In this document: one piece after another, positions 26,022-34,694 of the stretch | Numbering within the stretch: position 1 is the first letter of the stretch | Layout of the letters: every line of letters starts with the position of its first letter | Assembly: GCF_028369105.1 (NCBI RefSeq) | Contig: NZ_JAQNDO010000001.1 | Coordinates: forward strand, 12,494,501 to 12,558,500 | Origin: Polyangium mundeleinium | Lineage (GTDB): Bacteria; Myxococcota_A; Polyangia; Polyangiales; Polyangiaceae | DNA: 64,000 nucleotides | Reading direction: 5' to 3' | The notes under the pieces: model-generated | The model's input: only the letters and a program-made list of their open reading frames with translations | Database searches by the model: none | Told to the model about the DNA's origin: nothing | Program-made: the position numbers and the translations under genes

Positions 26022-26876
26022 GTGTCCCTCCCTGCCGGGCTCGCCGTCCTCGCGCTCGCCGTCCTGCTCGGCGGCATCGCCGCGATCTGGCGTGACCACG
26101 GGCAACGCGTCATGCCGGGGCTCGGGACGTTCGCGATGGTCGCGTCGGCCGCGGTCGCGCTCCTGCACCTCTTGCCCGAGGCCATCGCCGAGGCCGGCTG
26201 GCTGGCGCTCGGAGCTGCGGCGGCCGGCTTCCTCGTGCCGTTTTTGATCGAACGGCTCGTGCCCCAGCGGAACGCGCACGCGGACGGTCCCACGCTCGTG
26301 ATGGGGTACGTCGCGGTGCTCCTGCATCAGGCTGGCGAGGGCACGGCCGTCGCCTCGCTCTCACGCGCGGGCGAGCTCCATCCGACGATCGTGCTCGCGA
26401 TCGCGGGGCACACGGTGCCGCTCGCGATGGTGGTGGCGATCCAGGCGCTCGAACACGTGGCGGGGCCGAAGAGCAAGGTCGTCGCGGCGCTCTCGCTCAT
26501 CGGCTGCGCGCTCTCGACCGTGGGTGGTGCCATGTCGCTCGACCTCGTGGGCGCGGCGCGGATCGCGTCGATCCGGCCGTGGCTCGTGGCCGCGGTGGCG
26601 GGGCTGCTCCTGCACGCGCTCTCGCACGCGCCGAAGATGAGCGAGGAGGGCGCGCGGAGCCGGGTGACGGAGATCGTGGCGGGGCTCGTGGGGCTCTCGC
26701 TCGCGCTCGTGAGCCTGGAGCACGACGGCTGGGTGCTCTACCTCGGCTGGCCCTTGCGGGTCCTCGGCCTCGTGGTGCTCGTCGCCGCGGTCGTCGCGAA
26801 GGGGCTCGTCACGGGCGCGCGAACGGTCGCGGAACATCCGCTGCGATCGGACGGACGAGATCCTCGGGCCGGATGA
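26022..26876 (+). CDS. ZIP-like divalent-metal transporter
   Basis: A 284-residue inner-membrane protein with about eight hydrophobic helices and ZIP-family signatures: ALLHLLPEAIAEAG early, LLHQAGEGTAVASL as the TM4 metal motif (His, Glu-Gly) and AGHTVPLAMVV as the TM5 motif. TM5 normally reads HEXPE; here Thr and Leu replace the acidic residues, so metal handling may differ. The GTG at 26022 (VSLPAGL) starts just before the first helix. The gene diverges from the encapsulin iron-storage operon, and its 3' end overlaps the convergent radical-SAM gene by 68 bases. Iron or zinc transport is inferred from family and neighbourhood. Confidence 0.65.
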   Translation: MSLPAGLAVLALAVLLGGIAAIWRDHGQRVMPGLGTFAMVASAAVALLHLLPEAIAEAGWLALGAAAAGFLVPFLIERLVPQRNAHADGPTLVMGYVAVLLHQAGEGTAVASLSRAGELHPTIVLAIAGHTVPLAMVVAIQALEHVAGPKSKVVAALSLIGCALSTVGGAMSLDLVGAARIASIRPWLVAAVAGLLLHALSHAPKMSEEGARSRVTEIVAGLVGLSLALVSLEHDGWVLYLGWPLRVLGLVVLVAAVVAKGLVTGARTVAEHPLRSDGRDPRAG

Positions 26877-29163
26877 GCCACGTCGGCTCGGGGACATCTT
26901 CGATCTCGTAGAAGCCGCCGCAAAAGACCTCGTGCGGGCACGTCTCGCAGACGGCCTTTTTCACGCGGCGCTCGCGCAGGTACTCGAAGAGGTTCACCTC
27001 CTCGTTGTTCACGAAGAGCATGTGCCGTTCGAGCTTGAGCATGTCGCCGAGGAGGAACGCCTCGTAGCCGGGCATGAAGCAGAAGGGCAGGTTGATGACC
27101 TGGATCTTCATGCGATCGCGGAAGTCGTCGATGACGCGCATCGTCTCCTTCGCGGCAACGCTCGTGTCGGGGCAGACCGAGCTCGTGGCGCGGCCGAAGG
27201 GCGTGAGGAACTGGATGTTGAACCAGCGCAGGCCGAGCTCGAAGACGAGCGCGGCGACGTCGTGGAGCTTCTTGTGGTTCGACTTCGTGAGCGTGATGTT
27301 GGCCCCGAGCTCGACGCCGGGCGGCGCGAGGCGGACGAAGTTTTTCACGCCGGCGAGGGTCTGATCGAAGGCCTCGGCGACGCCCACGTTCTGCGCGTGG
27401 GTCTGCGCGTCGGGGCCGTGGATGCTCGTGAGGATCGAGGTGACGCCGGAGGTGACGAGCTTCTGCGCGTAGTCCTCGTAGCTCGACATGCGCGCGTTCG
27501 TGGTGACGTTGACGCGCTCGTAGCCGATGCGGCGGGCGAAGCCGACGAGGCGGACGAGGTTCGGGTTGAGCGTGGGTTCGCCGCCGTCGAAGTCGAGGAG
27601 CGTGACGCCGAGCTTGCGGTACTTCACGAGCAGCTCGCGCTGCCGGTCGAGGTCGCCGTCGAACTGCGTGCGCGTGCCGGTCGCGCAGAAGGTGCAGCGG
27701 TTGTTGCACTTGTAGGTGACGTTCATGATCACCTTCTTCGGGCCCTGCGAGGCGCCGATGCGTTGATCAAACGTCCACTTGAAGCGGCGAAGGTCGTCCT
27801 CGGTGAAGGCGTCGGTCTCGATCGTCGGCGCTTGCTGGAAGCGCGGGCCCCAGTCGTTCACGACGGGCAGCGCGCGGCCCTTCTTCTTGGCCTCGGCGCC
27901 GAGGCGCGTGCCAGGCAGGGGCGTGGCGAACTGGACGCTCGGGAACGCGCCCGTCTCCTCGAAGAGGTCGAGCGCGAAGGCGAGCGTGCCGTTGATGTCG
28001 CGCTTCGTCTCGCCGGGCAGGCCGATCATGAAGTGCACGAGCATCGGGAGCGCGGCCGCGTGCGCGAGCTTCGCCGCTTCTTTGATGGCGCCGAGGTCGA
28101 GCTGCTTGTCGACGACCTCATCGACGACGCGCTGCACGCCGCTCTCGGCGCTCACGCTGAGCGTGGTCATCCGGCCCTTCATGGCCTCGACGTGGCGCGG
28201 AAGGACGTAGTCGGCGCGCACGCCGTTCGGGATCTCGAAGCGCAGGTCGTGCTTTTCGAGCAGGTCGAGCACGGCGTCGAAGTGCCGCTCGTTCACGTTG
28301 ACGAGCTCGTCGAGCAGGTGCACGCGACGCACGCCACGCGCGGCGAGGTCGCCGAGGAGGCGGTCGAGGTAGGCGGGGGCGTAACGGCGCTGGGTCTTTG
28401 GCCGCACGAGCTCGCCGTCTTTGCGGGCCGTGGGGTTCGAGGAGCAGTGGACGCAGCGGTAGGGGCAGCCGCGGCTCGTGAGGATCGGCGCGCTCTTTCC
28501 GTCGATCGGGAAGGCCCAGTGGGGCCGGCCGAGGCCGCGGATCGTGGCCTCGTGGAAGGCGAAGTAGGCCGGCAGATCGACGAGGTCCCACGCGGGCAAG
28601 GGCAGGTCGTCGAGGCGCGGCGGCTCCTCGGGGACGAGGGCGAAGGGCTCACGCGGCCGGCCTTGTCGTTCGAGATCGGAAAAAACCCGCGCGAGTACGT
28701 CTTCGGCCTCGTAGCGGATCAAGACGGAGACCTCGGGGTAGGCGGCGAGGATCTCGCTCGACGGGACGTCGACGACGTGCTGGCCGCTCTGGTAGAGGTC
28801 TGCCAAGACCATGGGACGATCCGGACGATGCGCGGCGAGACCAGCGAGGAGCTTCCCAAGCAGATCGTCGCGCGAGGGCGGCCGATGAAACGGCGTGTAC
28901 GCGACGAGGACGGCGTCGGCCTCGGCAGAAACACGCGCGAGGACCTTGTCGAGCGGCGCGCCGAGCCGCACGTAACCCGCGTCGTCGTCGTGGCTCGCGA
29001 GCGTCGCGCCCTCCATCGCGAGCGCGTCGACGAGGTCGACCTCGAAGCCCGACGCGCAGAGGACAGCGGCCGCCTGGAGGGCGCCGAGGTCCGCGAAGTA
29101 CGGGTAGTCGATGAAGTCGCGCGAGACGCGGATCGGAGGGAAGACGATCGCGATGCGAGACAT
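26809..29163 (-). CDS. Protein with two radical-SAM domains (B12-type and SPASM-like)
   Basis: A 784-residue enzyme with two separate [4Fe-4S]-SAM sites. Residues about 1-180 resemble the cobalamin-binding domain of B12-dependent radical-SAM proteins (IAIVFPPIRVSR, GALQAAAVLCASGFEVDLVDAL). The first radical-SAM core has CPYRCVHC (Cys233, 237, 240) with LTSRG before and FMIGLPGET later. A second core begins with NVTYKCNNRCTFC (Cys486, 490, 493), has LDFDGGEPTLNP as its GGE motif, and ends with a Cys cluster CETCPHEVFCGG like a SPASM or twitch domain. The ATG at 29163 gives the family-typical start. Substrate unknown; it diverges from the outer-membrane protein gene at 29194 with only 30 bases between. 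Confidence 0.85.
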   Translation of the reverse strand: MSRIAIVFPPIRVSRDFIDYPYFADLGALQAAAVLCASGFEVDLVDALAMEGATLASHDDDAGYVRLGAPLDKVLARVSAEADAVLVAYTPFHRPPSRDDLLGKLLAGLAAHRPDRPMVLADLYQSGQHVVDVPSSEILAAYPEVSVLIRYEAEDVLARVFSDLERQGRPREPFALVPEEPPRLDDLPLPAWDLVDLPAYFAFHEATIRGLGRPHWAFPIDGKSAPILTSRGCPYRCVHCSSNPTARKDGELVRPKTQRRYAPAYLDRLLGDLAARGVRRVHLLDELVNVNERHFDAVLDLLEKHDLRFEIPNGVRADYVLPRHVEAMKGRMTTLSVSAESGVQRVVDEVVDKQLDLGAIKEAAKLAHAAALPMLVHFMIGLPGETKRDINGTLAFALDLFEETGAFPSVQFATPLPGTRLGAEAKKKGRALPVVNDWGPRFQQAPTIETDAFTEDDLRRFKWTFDQRIGASQGPKKVIMNVTYKCNNRCTFCATGTRTQFDGDLDRQRELLVKYRKLGVTLLDFDGGEPTLNPNLVRLVGFARRIGYERVNVTTNARMSSYEDYAQKLVTSGVTSILTSIHGPDAQTHAQNVGVAEAFDQTLAGVKNFVRLAPPGVELGANITLTKSNHKKLHDVAALVFELGLRWFNIQFLTPFGRATSSVCPDTSVAAKETMRVIDDFRDRMKIQVINLPFCFMPGYEAFLLGDMLKLERHMLFVNNEEVNLFEYLRERRVKKAVCETCPHEVFCGGFYEIEDVPEPTWLIRPEDLVRPIAADVPRPFARP

Positions 29164-29193
29164 CCGCCGTATCGTATAAGGGAAGGGCTCCGC

Positions 29194-29964
29194 ATGGCGA
29201 AGGTTGTTTCCCCGAAAAAAGTGGCCGCTCTGTCCGTCGCCCTCACCTGCGCGATCACGTCGTGGGCCTCGCCGTCGAGCGCGCAGCAAGGGCCGCGCGG
29301 CGGCCGGAGCACGACGGAGGCGCAAGCCGAGGCGAAGAAGGAAGAGGCCGGGGTGCGGACGCTCGGGACGAGCGGCCTCGAAGACGAGAAAGACCCGACG
29401 TTACGCGCAGTGACGTCGGAGCGGCGGAGCAGCTTCACGTTCGGGCTCGCGATCGGCGCGTCGCTCGGCAGCGCCTCGGGGTTCCCGAACGACCCGACGA
29501 AGATCGGGCTCCTGCGGTACTACACGGACACCGGCATCGGCGCGGGCTTCGGCGCGCGCGCGTGGGCGGGCGCGGCGCTGCGGGATTTCTTGTCGTTCGG
29601 CCTGACGTTCGGAGCGGTCGGGCTCGACGCGGGCGACAAGGTGTTCTTCAGCGGGATGGTCGGGTTTCACACGGAGATCTTCCCGCTCTACACGCTCGGC
29701 GGGTCGCTGCGTGATCTCGGGCTGATGGTGGAGACGGGCGTAGGGACGGCGATCGTGACGCCGGCCGACGATCAGGACACGCTGCTCGTCGACGGAGGTT
29801 TGACCTCGGCGCTCGGGCTCGGGGTGTTTTACGAGGGATTCCGGCTCGGATCGAAGGTCGGAATGGGGCCGTATCTGGCGTACGATTACATGTACGGAAC
29901 GTCGATCCGCGGCGGGGCCTTCGTGCTCGGGTGGCGGACGGCGCTTTATCCGCGGCACAAGTGA
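29194..29964 (+). CDS. Predicted outer-membrane beta-barrel-like protein
   Basis: A 256-residue exported protein. The N-terminus (Lys-rich start, hydrophobic core VAALSVALTCAITSWA, cleavage after SSA before QQG) is a signal peptide. A charged spacer to about residue 75 precedes alternating amphipathic strands rich in Gly and aromatic residues (FTFGLAIGASLGSASGF, LSFGLTFGAVGLDAG, FSGMVGFHTEIFPLYTLGG, GAFVLGWRTALYP), as in small outer-membrane barrels. GGAAGGG precedes the ATG at 29194, and a TATAAG box at 29175 may serve as a -10 element. I recognise no family; function unknown. Confidence 0.65.
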   Translation: MAKVVSPKKVAALSVALTCAITSWASPSSAQQGPRGGRSTTEAQAEAKKEEAGVRTLGTSGLEDEKDPTLRAVTSERRSSFTFGLAIGASLGSASGFPNDPTKIGLLRYYTDTGIGAGFGARAWAGAALRDFLSFGLTFGAVGLDAGDKVFFSGMVGFHTEIFPLYTLGGSLRDLGLMVETGVGTAIVTPADDQDTLLVDGGLTSALGLGVFYEGFRLGSKVGMGPYLAYDYMYGTSIRGGAFVLGWRTALYPRHK

Positions 29965-29980
29965 TCCCGCCGGCGCGGAT

Positions 29981-30655
29981 TCAAACCCCCACGAACACCT
30001 CGTCCCACTCCTCCTCGCCGAGCAGCCATTCGAGCGCCTTGCGTCGCTCCAGGATGACGTTCGGCTGGACCTTGCCCGGCAAGCCCATTCGCTTGCGCGC
30101 GGCGATCTCGAGGCCGCGGTGCAAGCAGCGGGCGAGGTCGCAAGCGGAGAGGACCTCCTCGTGGCGGCGCAATCGGCTGCGCTTGCGCAAGGCGCGCACG
30201 TCGCGGGCGTCGTCGAGCTCGCCGAAGATCATGGCGAGCTCGGGGCCACAAATGCGCGAATAATCGAGGGCCCGGAAGAGCGAGGACGCCCAGCCGAGTG
30301 CCCATAACGCCTCCATGCGGTCGAGCAGGCCCGCAGGCACATCCTCGGCGCGTCCTTCGAGGACACGCGCCTCCGAGGGCGAGAGCGAGCCCGTGATGCC
30401 GATTTCGGAGACCCAATCGGAGGCGATTTCGGGCGGCATGCCGGAGGCGCACGCGATCACCGCGTCGAGCGCGAGCATGCGGTCGACGACCTCGTCCTTG
30501 TCCCGTAAAACCCCGCGGTCCGTGAGCAGCGGCAAGCTCACGTCGACCGGATACCCGAGCCGCCGCGCCATGAAGAGCGAGCGCTGGCGGATCATGCGCA
30601 GCGCCTCGCCATCCACGGGCAAATCCCCCGACGCGCGGCCCCCCGGCGCCTTCAT
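29981..30655 (-). CDS. DUF4272 domain protein
   Basis: A 224-residue cytoplasmic protein matching the DUF4272 pattern: RMIRQRSLFMARRLGYPVDVSLPLLTD near the N-terminus, then EVVDRMLALDAVIACASG, the conserved SPSEARVLEG and a Trp-rich helix MEALWALGWASSLFRALDY. No enzymatic motif is known for this family. The ATG at 30655 overlaps the prmC stop as ATGA, making it the third gene of a coupled operon phosphohexomutase-prmC-DUF4272. Confidence 0.75.
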   Translation of the reverse strand: MKAPGGRASGDLPVDGEALRMIRQRSLFMARRLGYPVDVSLPLLTDRGVLRDKDEVVDRMLALDAVIACASGMPPEIASDWVSEIGITGSLSPSEARVLEGRAEDVPAGLLDRMEALWALGWASSLFRALDYSRICGPELAMIFGELDDARDVRALRKRSRLRRHEEVLSACDLARCLHRGLEIAARKRMGLPGKVQPNVILERRKALEWLLGEEEWDEVFVGV

Positions 30656-31548
30656 GGTTTCCCCGCCCAAACCGCGGAGACAATACGCTCGTGCCCGCCG
30701 AGGTCTTTTTGGATTTCGATCGCGGAGAAACCCTGCGCGGCGAAGAGCGCGCTCACGTCGGGCGCCTGGCCGGCCATGACCTCGACCGCGAGCACGCCGC
30801 CCGGGGCGAGGTAACGCGGCGCCTCCGCAGCGATGCGCCGAAGGATCACGAGCCCATCCGCGCCGCCCGAGAGCGCGAGCCGCGGCTCGAACCCGCGCAC
30901 GTCCACCATGAGCGTGTCGATCTCGGCCTCCGGGATGTACGGCGGGTTCGCCGTGATGAGGTCGAACACAGCGCCGCGGCCTTCGAGCGCGGAGAAGAGG
31001 TCCGAGACGCCGATCGCGCAGTTCGTGGCGCCGAGGCGAACGACGTTTTCCCGCGCGACCGTGGCCGCGTCGGGCGAGAGGTCGAGGCCGAGCACGCACG
31101 TGGTCGGGCGCTCGCGCGCGAGCGAGATCGCGACGCAGCCAGAGCCCGTGCAGAGATCGAGCACGCGCGCCGCGAGGTCGAGGTGCCGCGTGCGCGCGAG
31201 CGCGACCTCGACGAGCGTCTCGGTGTCGGGGCGCGGGACGAGGACACGTCGATCGACGCGGAAGGGCCTGCCGTAGAACTCGCGCACGCCGAGCAGGTAC
31301 GCGATCGGCTCGCCGTTGCGGCGGCGCACGAAGAGCTCGCGGTACCGCGTGAGCTCGGCCTTGTCGAGCGGGCGCTCGGCGTCGACGAGGAGCTTGATGC
31401 GATCGATACGGAGGACGTGGCAGAGCAAGAGCTCGGCATCGAGGCGCGCCGAGGAAAAACCTCGCTTCTTGAGGTCGTCCACCGCCCACGCGAGCACGCG
31501 ACGGATCGTCCACGCCTCGCCCGGCGCCTCGCTCCGCGTCGTCGTCAC
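30652..31548 (-). CDS. prmC: Release-factor glutamine N5-methyltransferase PrmC
   Basis: Methylates the GGQ glutamine of peptide-chain release factors. The 298-residue protein has the N-terminal helical substrate-binding domain (ARLDAELLLCHVL), VPRPDTETLVE, the SAM-binding motif VLDLCTGSGCVAISLA, and the catalytic NPPYIP. The GTG start at 31548 forms a GTGA overlap with the stop of the phosphohexomutase gene. prmC is more often next to prfA; here it is joined to a sugar-phosphate mutase instead. Confidence 0.92.
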   Translation of the reverse strand: MTTTRSEAPGEAWTIRRVLAWAVDDLKKRGFSSARLDAELLLCHVLRIDRIKLLVDAERPLDKAELTRYRELFVRRRNGEPIAYLLGVREFYGRPFRVDRRVLVPRPDTETLVEVALARTRHLDLAARVLDLCTGSGCVAISLARERPTTCVLGLDLSPDAATVARENVVRLGATNCAIGVSDLFSALEGRGAVFDLITANPPYIPEAEIDTLMVDVRGFEPRLALSGGADGLVILRRIAAEAPRYLAPGGVLAVEVMAGQAPDVSALFAAQGFSAIEIQKDLGGHERIVSAVWAGKP

Positions 31549-32993
31549 GGGCGGCCGCCTGCCTCGGCCACGCGGCGGATCGCGCCTTCGACCACGCCCT
31601 CGACCTCACGTCGGATCTCGTCGCGCCGCTCGGGCGTGGCCGCCTCGAAGCGGAGCACGAGCACGGGCTGCGTGTTCGACGCGCGGCAGAGGCCCCACGC
31701 GCCGTCGCCGAAGTCGAAGCGCCCGCCGTCGATGTCGAGCACGGGCCGCTTGCCGCGGTAGTGCGCGACGACGTCCGCGACGACGCCGAACTTGAGCGCA
31801 TCGGGGCAATCGACGCGGATCTCCGGCGTGGCGAAGGTGGACGGCACGTCGGCGAGCAACTCGCGCAGCGTCTTGCCCTCGGAGGCGACGATCTCCACGA
31901 GGCGCACCGTCGCGTAGACCGCGTCGTCGAAGCCCGGCCAGCGGTCCGCGAAGAACATGTGGCCGCTCATCTCGCCGGCGAGGAGCGCGTGTTCTTCCTT
32001 CATCTTCGTCTTGATCAGCGAGTGCCCCGTCTTCCACACGAGCGGCCGCCCGCCGTGCTTCTTGATGTCGGCGTAGAGCGTCTCGGAGCACTTCACCTCG
32101 CCGAGGATGGTGGCGCCGGGATGTTCGCGGAGCAGGGCGCGGGCGTAGAGCAGGAGCAGTTTGTCCCCCCAGATCACCTCGCCCGTCTCGTCGATCGCGC
32201 CGACGCGATCGCCGTCGCCGTCCCACGCGACGCCAAACGTGGCGCCCGTGGCGAGCACGCGCTCGCGCAGCGCGGCGAGGTTCGCCGGTACCGTGGGGTC
32301 GGGGTGGTGGTTCGGGAAGGTCCCGTCGATGTCGCAATAGAGGGCTTCAGGCGAGAGCCCGAGCGCAGAGAGCGTCTCGACGCCGAGCGGCCCCGCCGCG
32401 CCGTTGCCGGCGTCGATGACGAAGCGGACGTCGGTGCGGGCGAGGCGGCTCGATCGACGAACGGACTCGATGTACGGGGCCACGACGCTGGTCTCGCTGA
32501 GCTTGCCGCGCGCAGCGGGCGGCTCGGCGAAGGCGACGCCCTGCTCGATGAGGTCGGCGAGGGCCTGGATGTCGGCGCCGTAGAACGAGCTCTTGCCGCG
32601 CATCATCTTGAAGCCGTTGTCGGGCGCGGGGTTGTGGCTCGCGGTGATCATGATCGCGCCGTGCGTCTCCAGGTGATGCGCGGCGAAGTAGAGCATCGGC
32701 GTCGGGCCCACGCCGACGAACACGACGTCGGCGCCGCCCGCGAGCAGGCCTTCGGAGAGAGCCGCGAAGAGGCGATCGCTCGAAAGGCGGCCGTCACGCG
32801 CGACGGCGACGCGGGGCGCGGGGTTCGGGGCAGAGGACGCCGAAGGCGATCCGGAGCCCCGAGCGCTGACAACGTCCTTGCGAAGGACGAACGCGAAGGC
32901 GCGGCCGAGCTCGCGGGCGAGGTCATCGGAGAGGTCTCGCTCGGCGACGCCGCGGATGTCGTACTCGCGGAAGATGTGGCGCGGGATCTTCAT
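31545..32993 (-). CDS. Phosphomannomutase/phosphoglucomutase
   Basis: Interconverts hexose 6- and 1-phosphates to feed polysaccharide and LPS precursor synthesis. The 482-residue product has the start IFREYDIRGVAERDLSDDLA typical of the AlgC/ManB type, the phosphoserine loop TASHNPAPDNGFKMM (Ser119), the magnesium loop DGDGDR (Asp258, 260, 262), and the sugar-specificity loop GEMSGH. A Ser/Pro/Ala-rich insertion of about 20 residues at 41-60 is not in the standard fold. The ATG at 32993 (MKIPRHIF) was chosen. First gene of the operon with prmC and the DUF4272 gene. Confidence 0.92.
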   Translation of the reverse strand: MKIPRHIFREYDIRGVAERDLSDDLARELGRAFAFVLRKDVVSARGSGSPSASSAPNPAPRVAVARDGRLSSDRLFAALSEGLLAGGADVVFVGVGPTPMLYFAAHHLETHGAIMITASHNPAPDNGFKMMRGKSSFYGADIQALADLIEQGVAFAEPPAARGKLSETSVVAPYIESVRRSSRLARTDVRFVIDAGNGAAGPLGVETLSALGLSPEALYCDIDGTFPNHHPDPTVPANLAALRERVLATGATFGVAWDGDGDRVGAIDETGEVIWGDKLLLLYARALLREHPGATILGEVKCSETLYADIKKHGGRPLVWKTGHSLIKTKMKEEHALLAGEMSGHMFFADRWPGFDDAVYATVRLVEIVASEGKTLRELLADVPSTFATPEIRVDCPDALKFGVVADVVAHYRGKRPVLDIDGGRFDFGDGAWGLCRASNTQPVLVLRFEAATPERRDEIRREVEGVVEGAIRRVAEAGGRP

Positions 32994-33128
32994 GAGGATG
33001 CCTACTCGCCGGCCGATTTGGCACGTCGGGCGAGGGAACGAAACCCCAAAGTTCGCCTGTGGCCGGGGCCGCTCGCTGCGCACAACCGCGGCACGTGTGG
33101 GGAACGCGGATTGCACGTTCGGCCGGGC

Positions 33129-33401
33129 GTGAACCGTCTCAGCGACCAGGATCTGAGGGCGACGGGCACGACGATGATGCCCGTGGATCAACAGCGGCGA
33201 GCGCTCGAGCACAGGCTGGAGCTGGCGAAGGAGCGCCTCGTCGCGGATCTCAGTCGTGTCTCGTCGATGCTGAAATCGAGCGCCGGTTCGATGCGCAAGA
33301 ACATCGTGCGCGCCGCAGTCACGATCGGTGGGCTCTTGCTGCTCGGGATCGTGACGGCCGTGGTGCGTCGGCGTCGGCGCCTCGCGTGGCGCTCGCTGTG
33401 A
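33129..33401 (+). CDS. Small single-pass membrane protein
   Basis: A short protein of 90 residues from the GTG at 33129 (or 75 from the ATG at 33174) with a basic amphipathic helix (RALEHRLELAKERLVADLSRV), one membrane helix (AAVTIGGLLLLGIVTAVV) and an Arg-rich end. It resembles DUF3618-type partners of holin-X proteins in layout. The next gene, 13 bases downstream, encodes such a protein, which supports this ORF being real. The start is undecided. Confidence 0.6.
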   Translation: MNRLSDQDLRATGTTMMPVDQQRRALEHRLELAKERLVADLSRVSSMLKSSAGSMRKNIVRAAVTIGGLLLLGIVTAVVRRRRRLAWRSL

Positions 33402-33414
33402 AGGAGAGCGAGCC

Positions 33415-33972
33415 ATGAACCAGGAGCGACCATCAAACGGGAACGGGCACGCGCTCGTGCGCGGCTCGGCGAGGATGCCGCCCAGCATCACGGAGCGCGC
33501 GCTGCCGCCGATCGCGCGGCGGCCGGCCGGCGAAGGTTTGTCGACCGGAGAGGCGATCGCCGCCGTCGCGCGGGACACGATCGACGTGGCGACGGAGCTC
33601 GTGCGGGACGGCATCGCGCTCGGGAAGCTCGAAGCGCAGCGCGCCGTGAGCGAGATGGTGCCGCGCGTGGTGTGGGGCGTCGTGGCCTTCACCTGCGGGG
33701 CCGCGGCCACCGTGATCGCGGTGATCGCGGTGATGATCGGGCTCGGAGCGATCATCCCCTCGGTCGCGGGCAGGCTGGCGATCCTCGCGGGTGTGCTGTT
33801 CGTGGTCGCCTTCTTCGGCGCGGTGCGCGCGATGCGCTCGGCGCGGGCGAGCGCGACCATGTCGATCAGCGCGACGGAGTCGGCGGTCGACGAGGGCGTG
33901 CACAAGGCGGAGCTGCCCGGCGTGACGCTCCCGGGCGAGCCGGGCCGATCCCGGCCGATGGTAGGGCCGTAG
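33415..33972 (+). CDS. Holin-X (phage holin superfamily-like) membrane protein
   Basis: A 185-residue inner-membrane protein similar to the Holin_X/DUF1469 family, which is chromosomal and not evidence of a prophage. An amphipathic helix (GEAIAAVARDTIDVATELVRDGIALGKLEAQRAV without break) precedes two membrane helices (VVAFTCGAAATVIAVIAVMIGLGAII and LAILAGVLFVVAFFGAV). A polar C-terminus follows. It follows the small membrane protein at 33129 by 13 bases and its stop is 10 bases from the convergent hypothetical gene. Role unknown; some relatives are envelope-associated. Confidence 0.75.
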   Translation: MNQERPSNGNGHALVRGSARMPPSITERALPPIARRPAGEGLSTGEAIAAVARDTIDVATELVRDGIALGKLEAQRAVSEMVPRVVWGVVAFTCGAAATVIAVIAVMIGLGAIIPSVAGRLAILAGVLFVVAFFGAVRAMRSARASATMSISATESAVDEGVHKAELPGVTLPGEPGRSRPMVGP

Positions 33973-33982
33973 TCGCGTCGTC

Positions 33983-34681
33983 CTACTCGATGTCGTTGTA
34001 CCCGACCGGCGGCTCGGCGAGCTTCGCGACCTTCGCAGCGCCGCGGAAGACGTAGTCCGAGTAGCTGTAGGGCCCGTCGGACCACACGAAAAAATCCTCG
34101 CGAAGCTCGCCGCCCGGGGCGCCGTCGAAGAGCTCCGGCGCGGCGAGGATCGGGCCTTCCTGGAAGACGGGCGCGGAGGCATCGACCTCCTCGCCCGCTT
34201 CTTCCATCGCTTCGAGCGCGCCGCGATGCCGATCGGCGTCGAGCTCGTCGACGGGGAAGAGTTCCCAGTCGAGCAGGACGAGCTCGGGGTGCGGAGGCTC
34301 GTCGGCGGAGGCCTCGAAGGGCTCATGGTTCGCGGGCGGCAAGCCCGTCTCGGCGAGGGCCGCGCGGAGGGCTTGTTTGTACCGCTCAGCGGACTCGCCC
34401 GGGGTCCAGAACGCGCGGAAGACAGCGCAGACGTCGTCGGCGGTGGCCGATCGCCAGAGCGAGGGATCACGCGATGCGACCTCGAGCCCCTTCTCGCGGC
34501 TGCGTCGCGCGGCGAAGGCCTGTGCGTGCGGGGCGAAGGCGGGCAGGTCGGCGAGGGCGCGATCGACGGTCCAGTGGATGCGATGATCGACCTCGCGGAC
34601 GTAGCGGTGTTTGCCGAGGGCGCGGAGGAGGCGCTCGATCTCTTCGAGCGTGCGCGCGGAGAAGGACCAGGCGAGCATCAT
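33983..34681 (-). CDS. Hypothetical protein, 232 residues
   Basis: A soluble-looking acidic protein with no recognised family. Early residues (MLAWSFSARTLEEIERLLRALGKHRYVREVDHRI) suggest a small alpha/beta fold; the middle is Trp- and Pro-rich (FRAFWTPGESAERYKQAL) and the C-terminus is rich in Asp, Glu and aromatic residues (FFVWSDGPYSYSDYVF). It lies 13 bases after a Cys-containing lipoprotein gene on the same strand, likely cotranscribed. Codon use matches the neighbours, so it is a real gene, but nothing indicates a function. Confidence 0.6.
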   Translation of the reverse strand: MMLAWSFSARTLEEIERLLRALGKHRYVREVDHRIHWTVDRALADLPAFAPHAQAFAARRSREKGLEVASRDPSLWRSATADDVCAVFRAFWTPGESAERYKQALRAALAETGLPPANHEPFEASADEPPHPELVLLDWELFPVDELDADRHRGALEAMEEAGEEVDASAPVFQEGPILAAPELFDGAPGGELREDFFVWSDGPYSYSDYVFRGAAKVAKLAEPPVGYNDIE

Positions 34682-34694
34682 GGGGCTTTCGGCT

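Noticed and set aside
33415-33972. Prophage remnant suggested by the holin-like protein
   Set aside because: Holin-X proteins are common chromosomal membrane proteins and no other phage gene is near.
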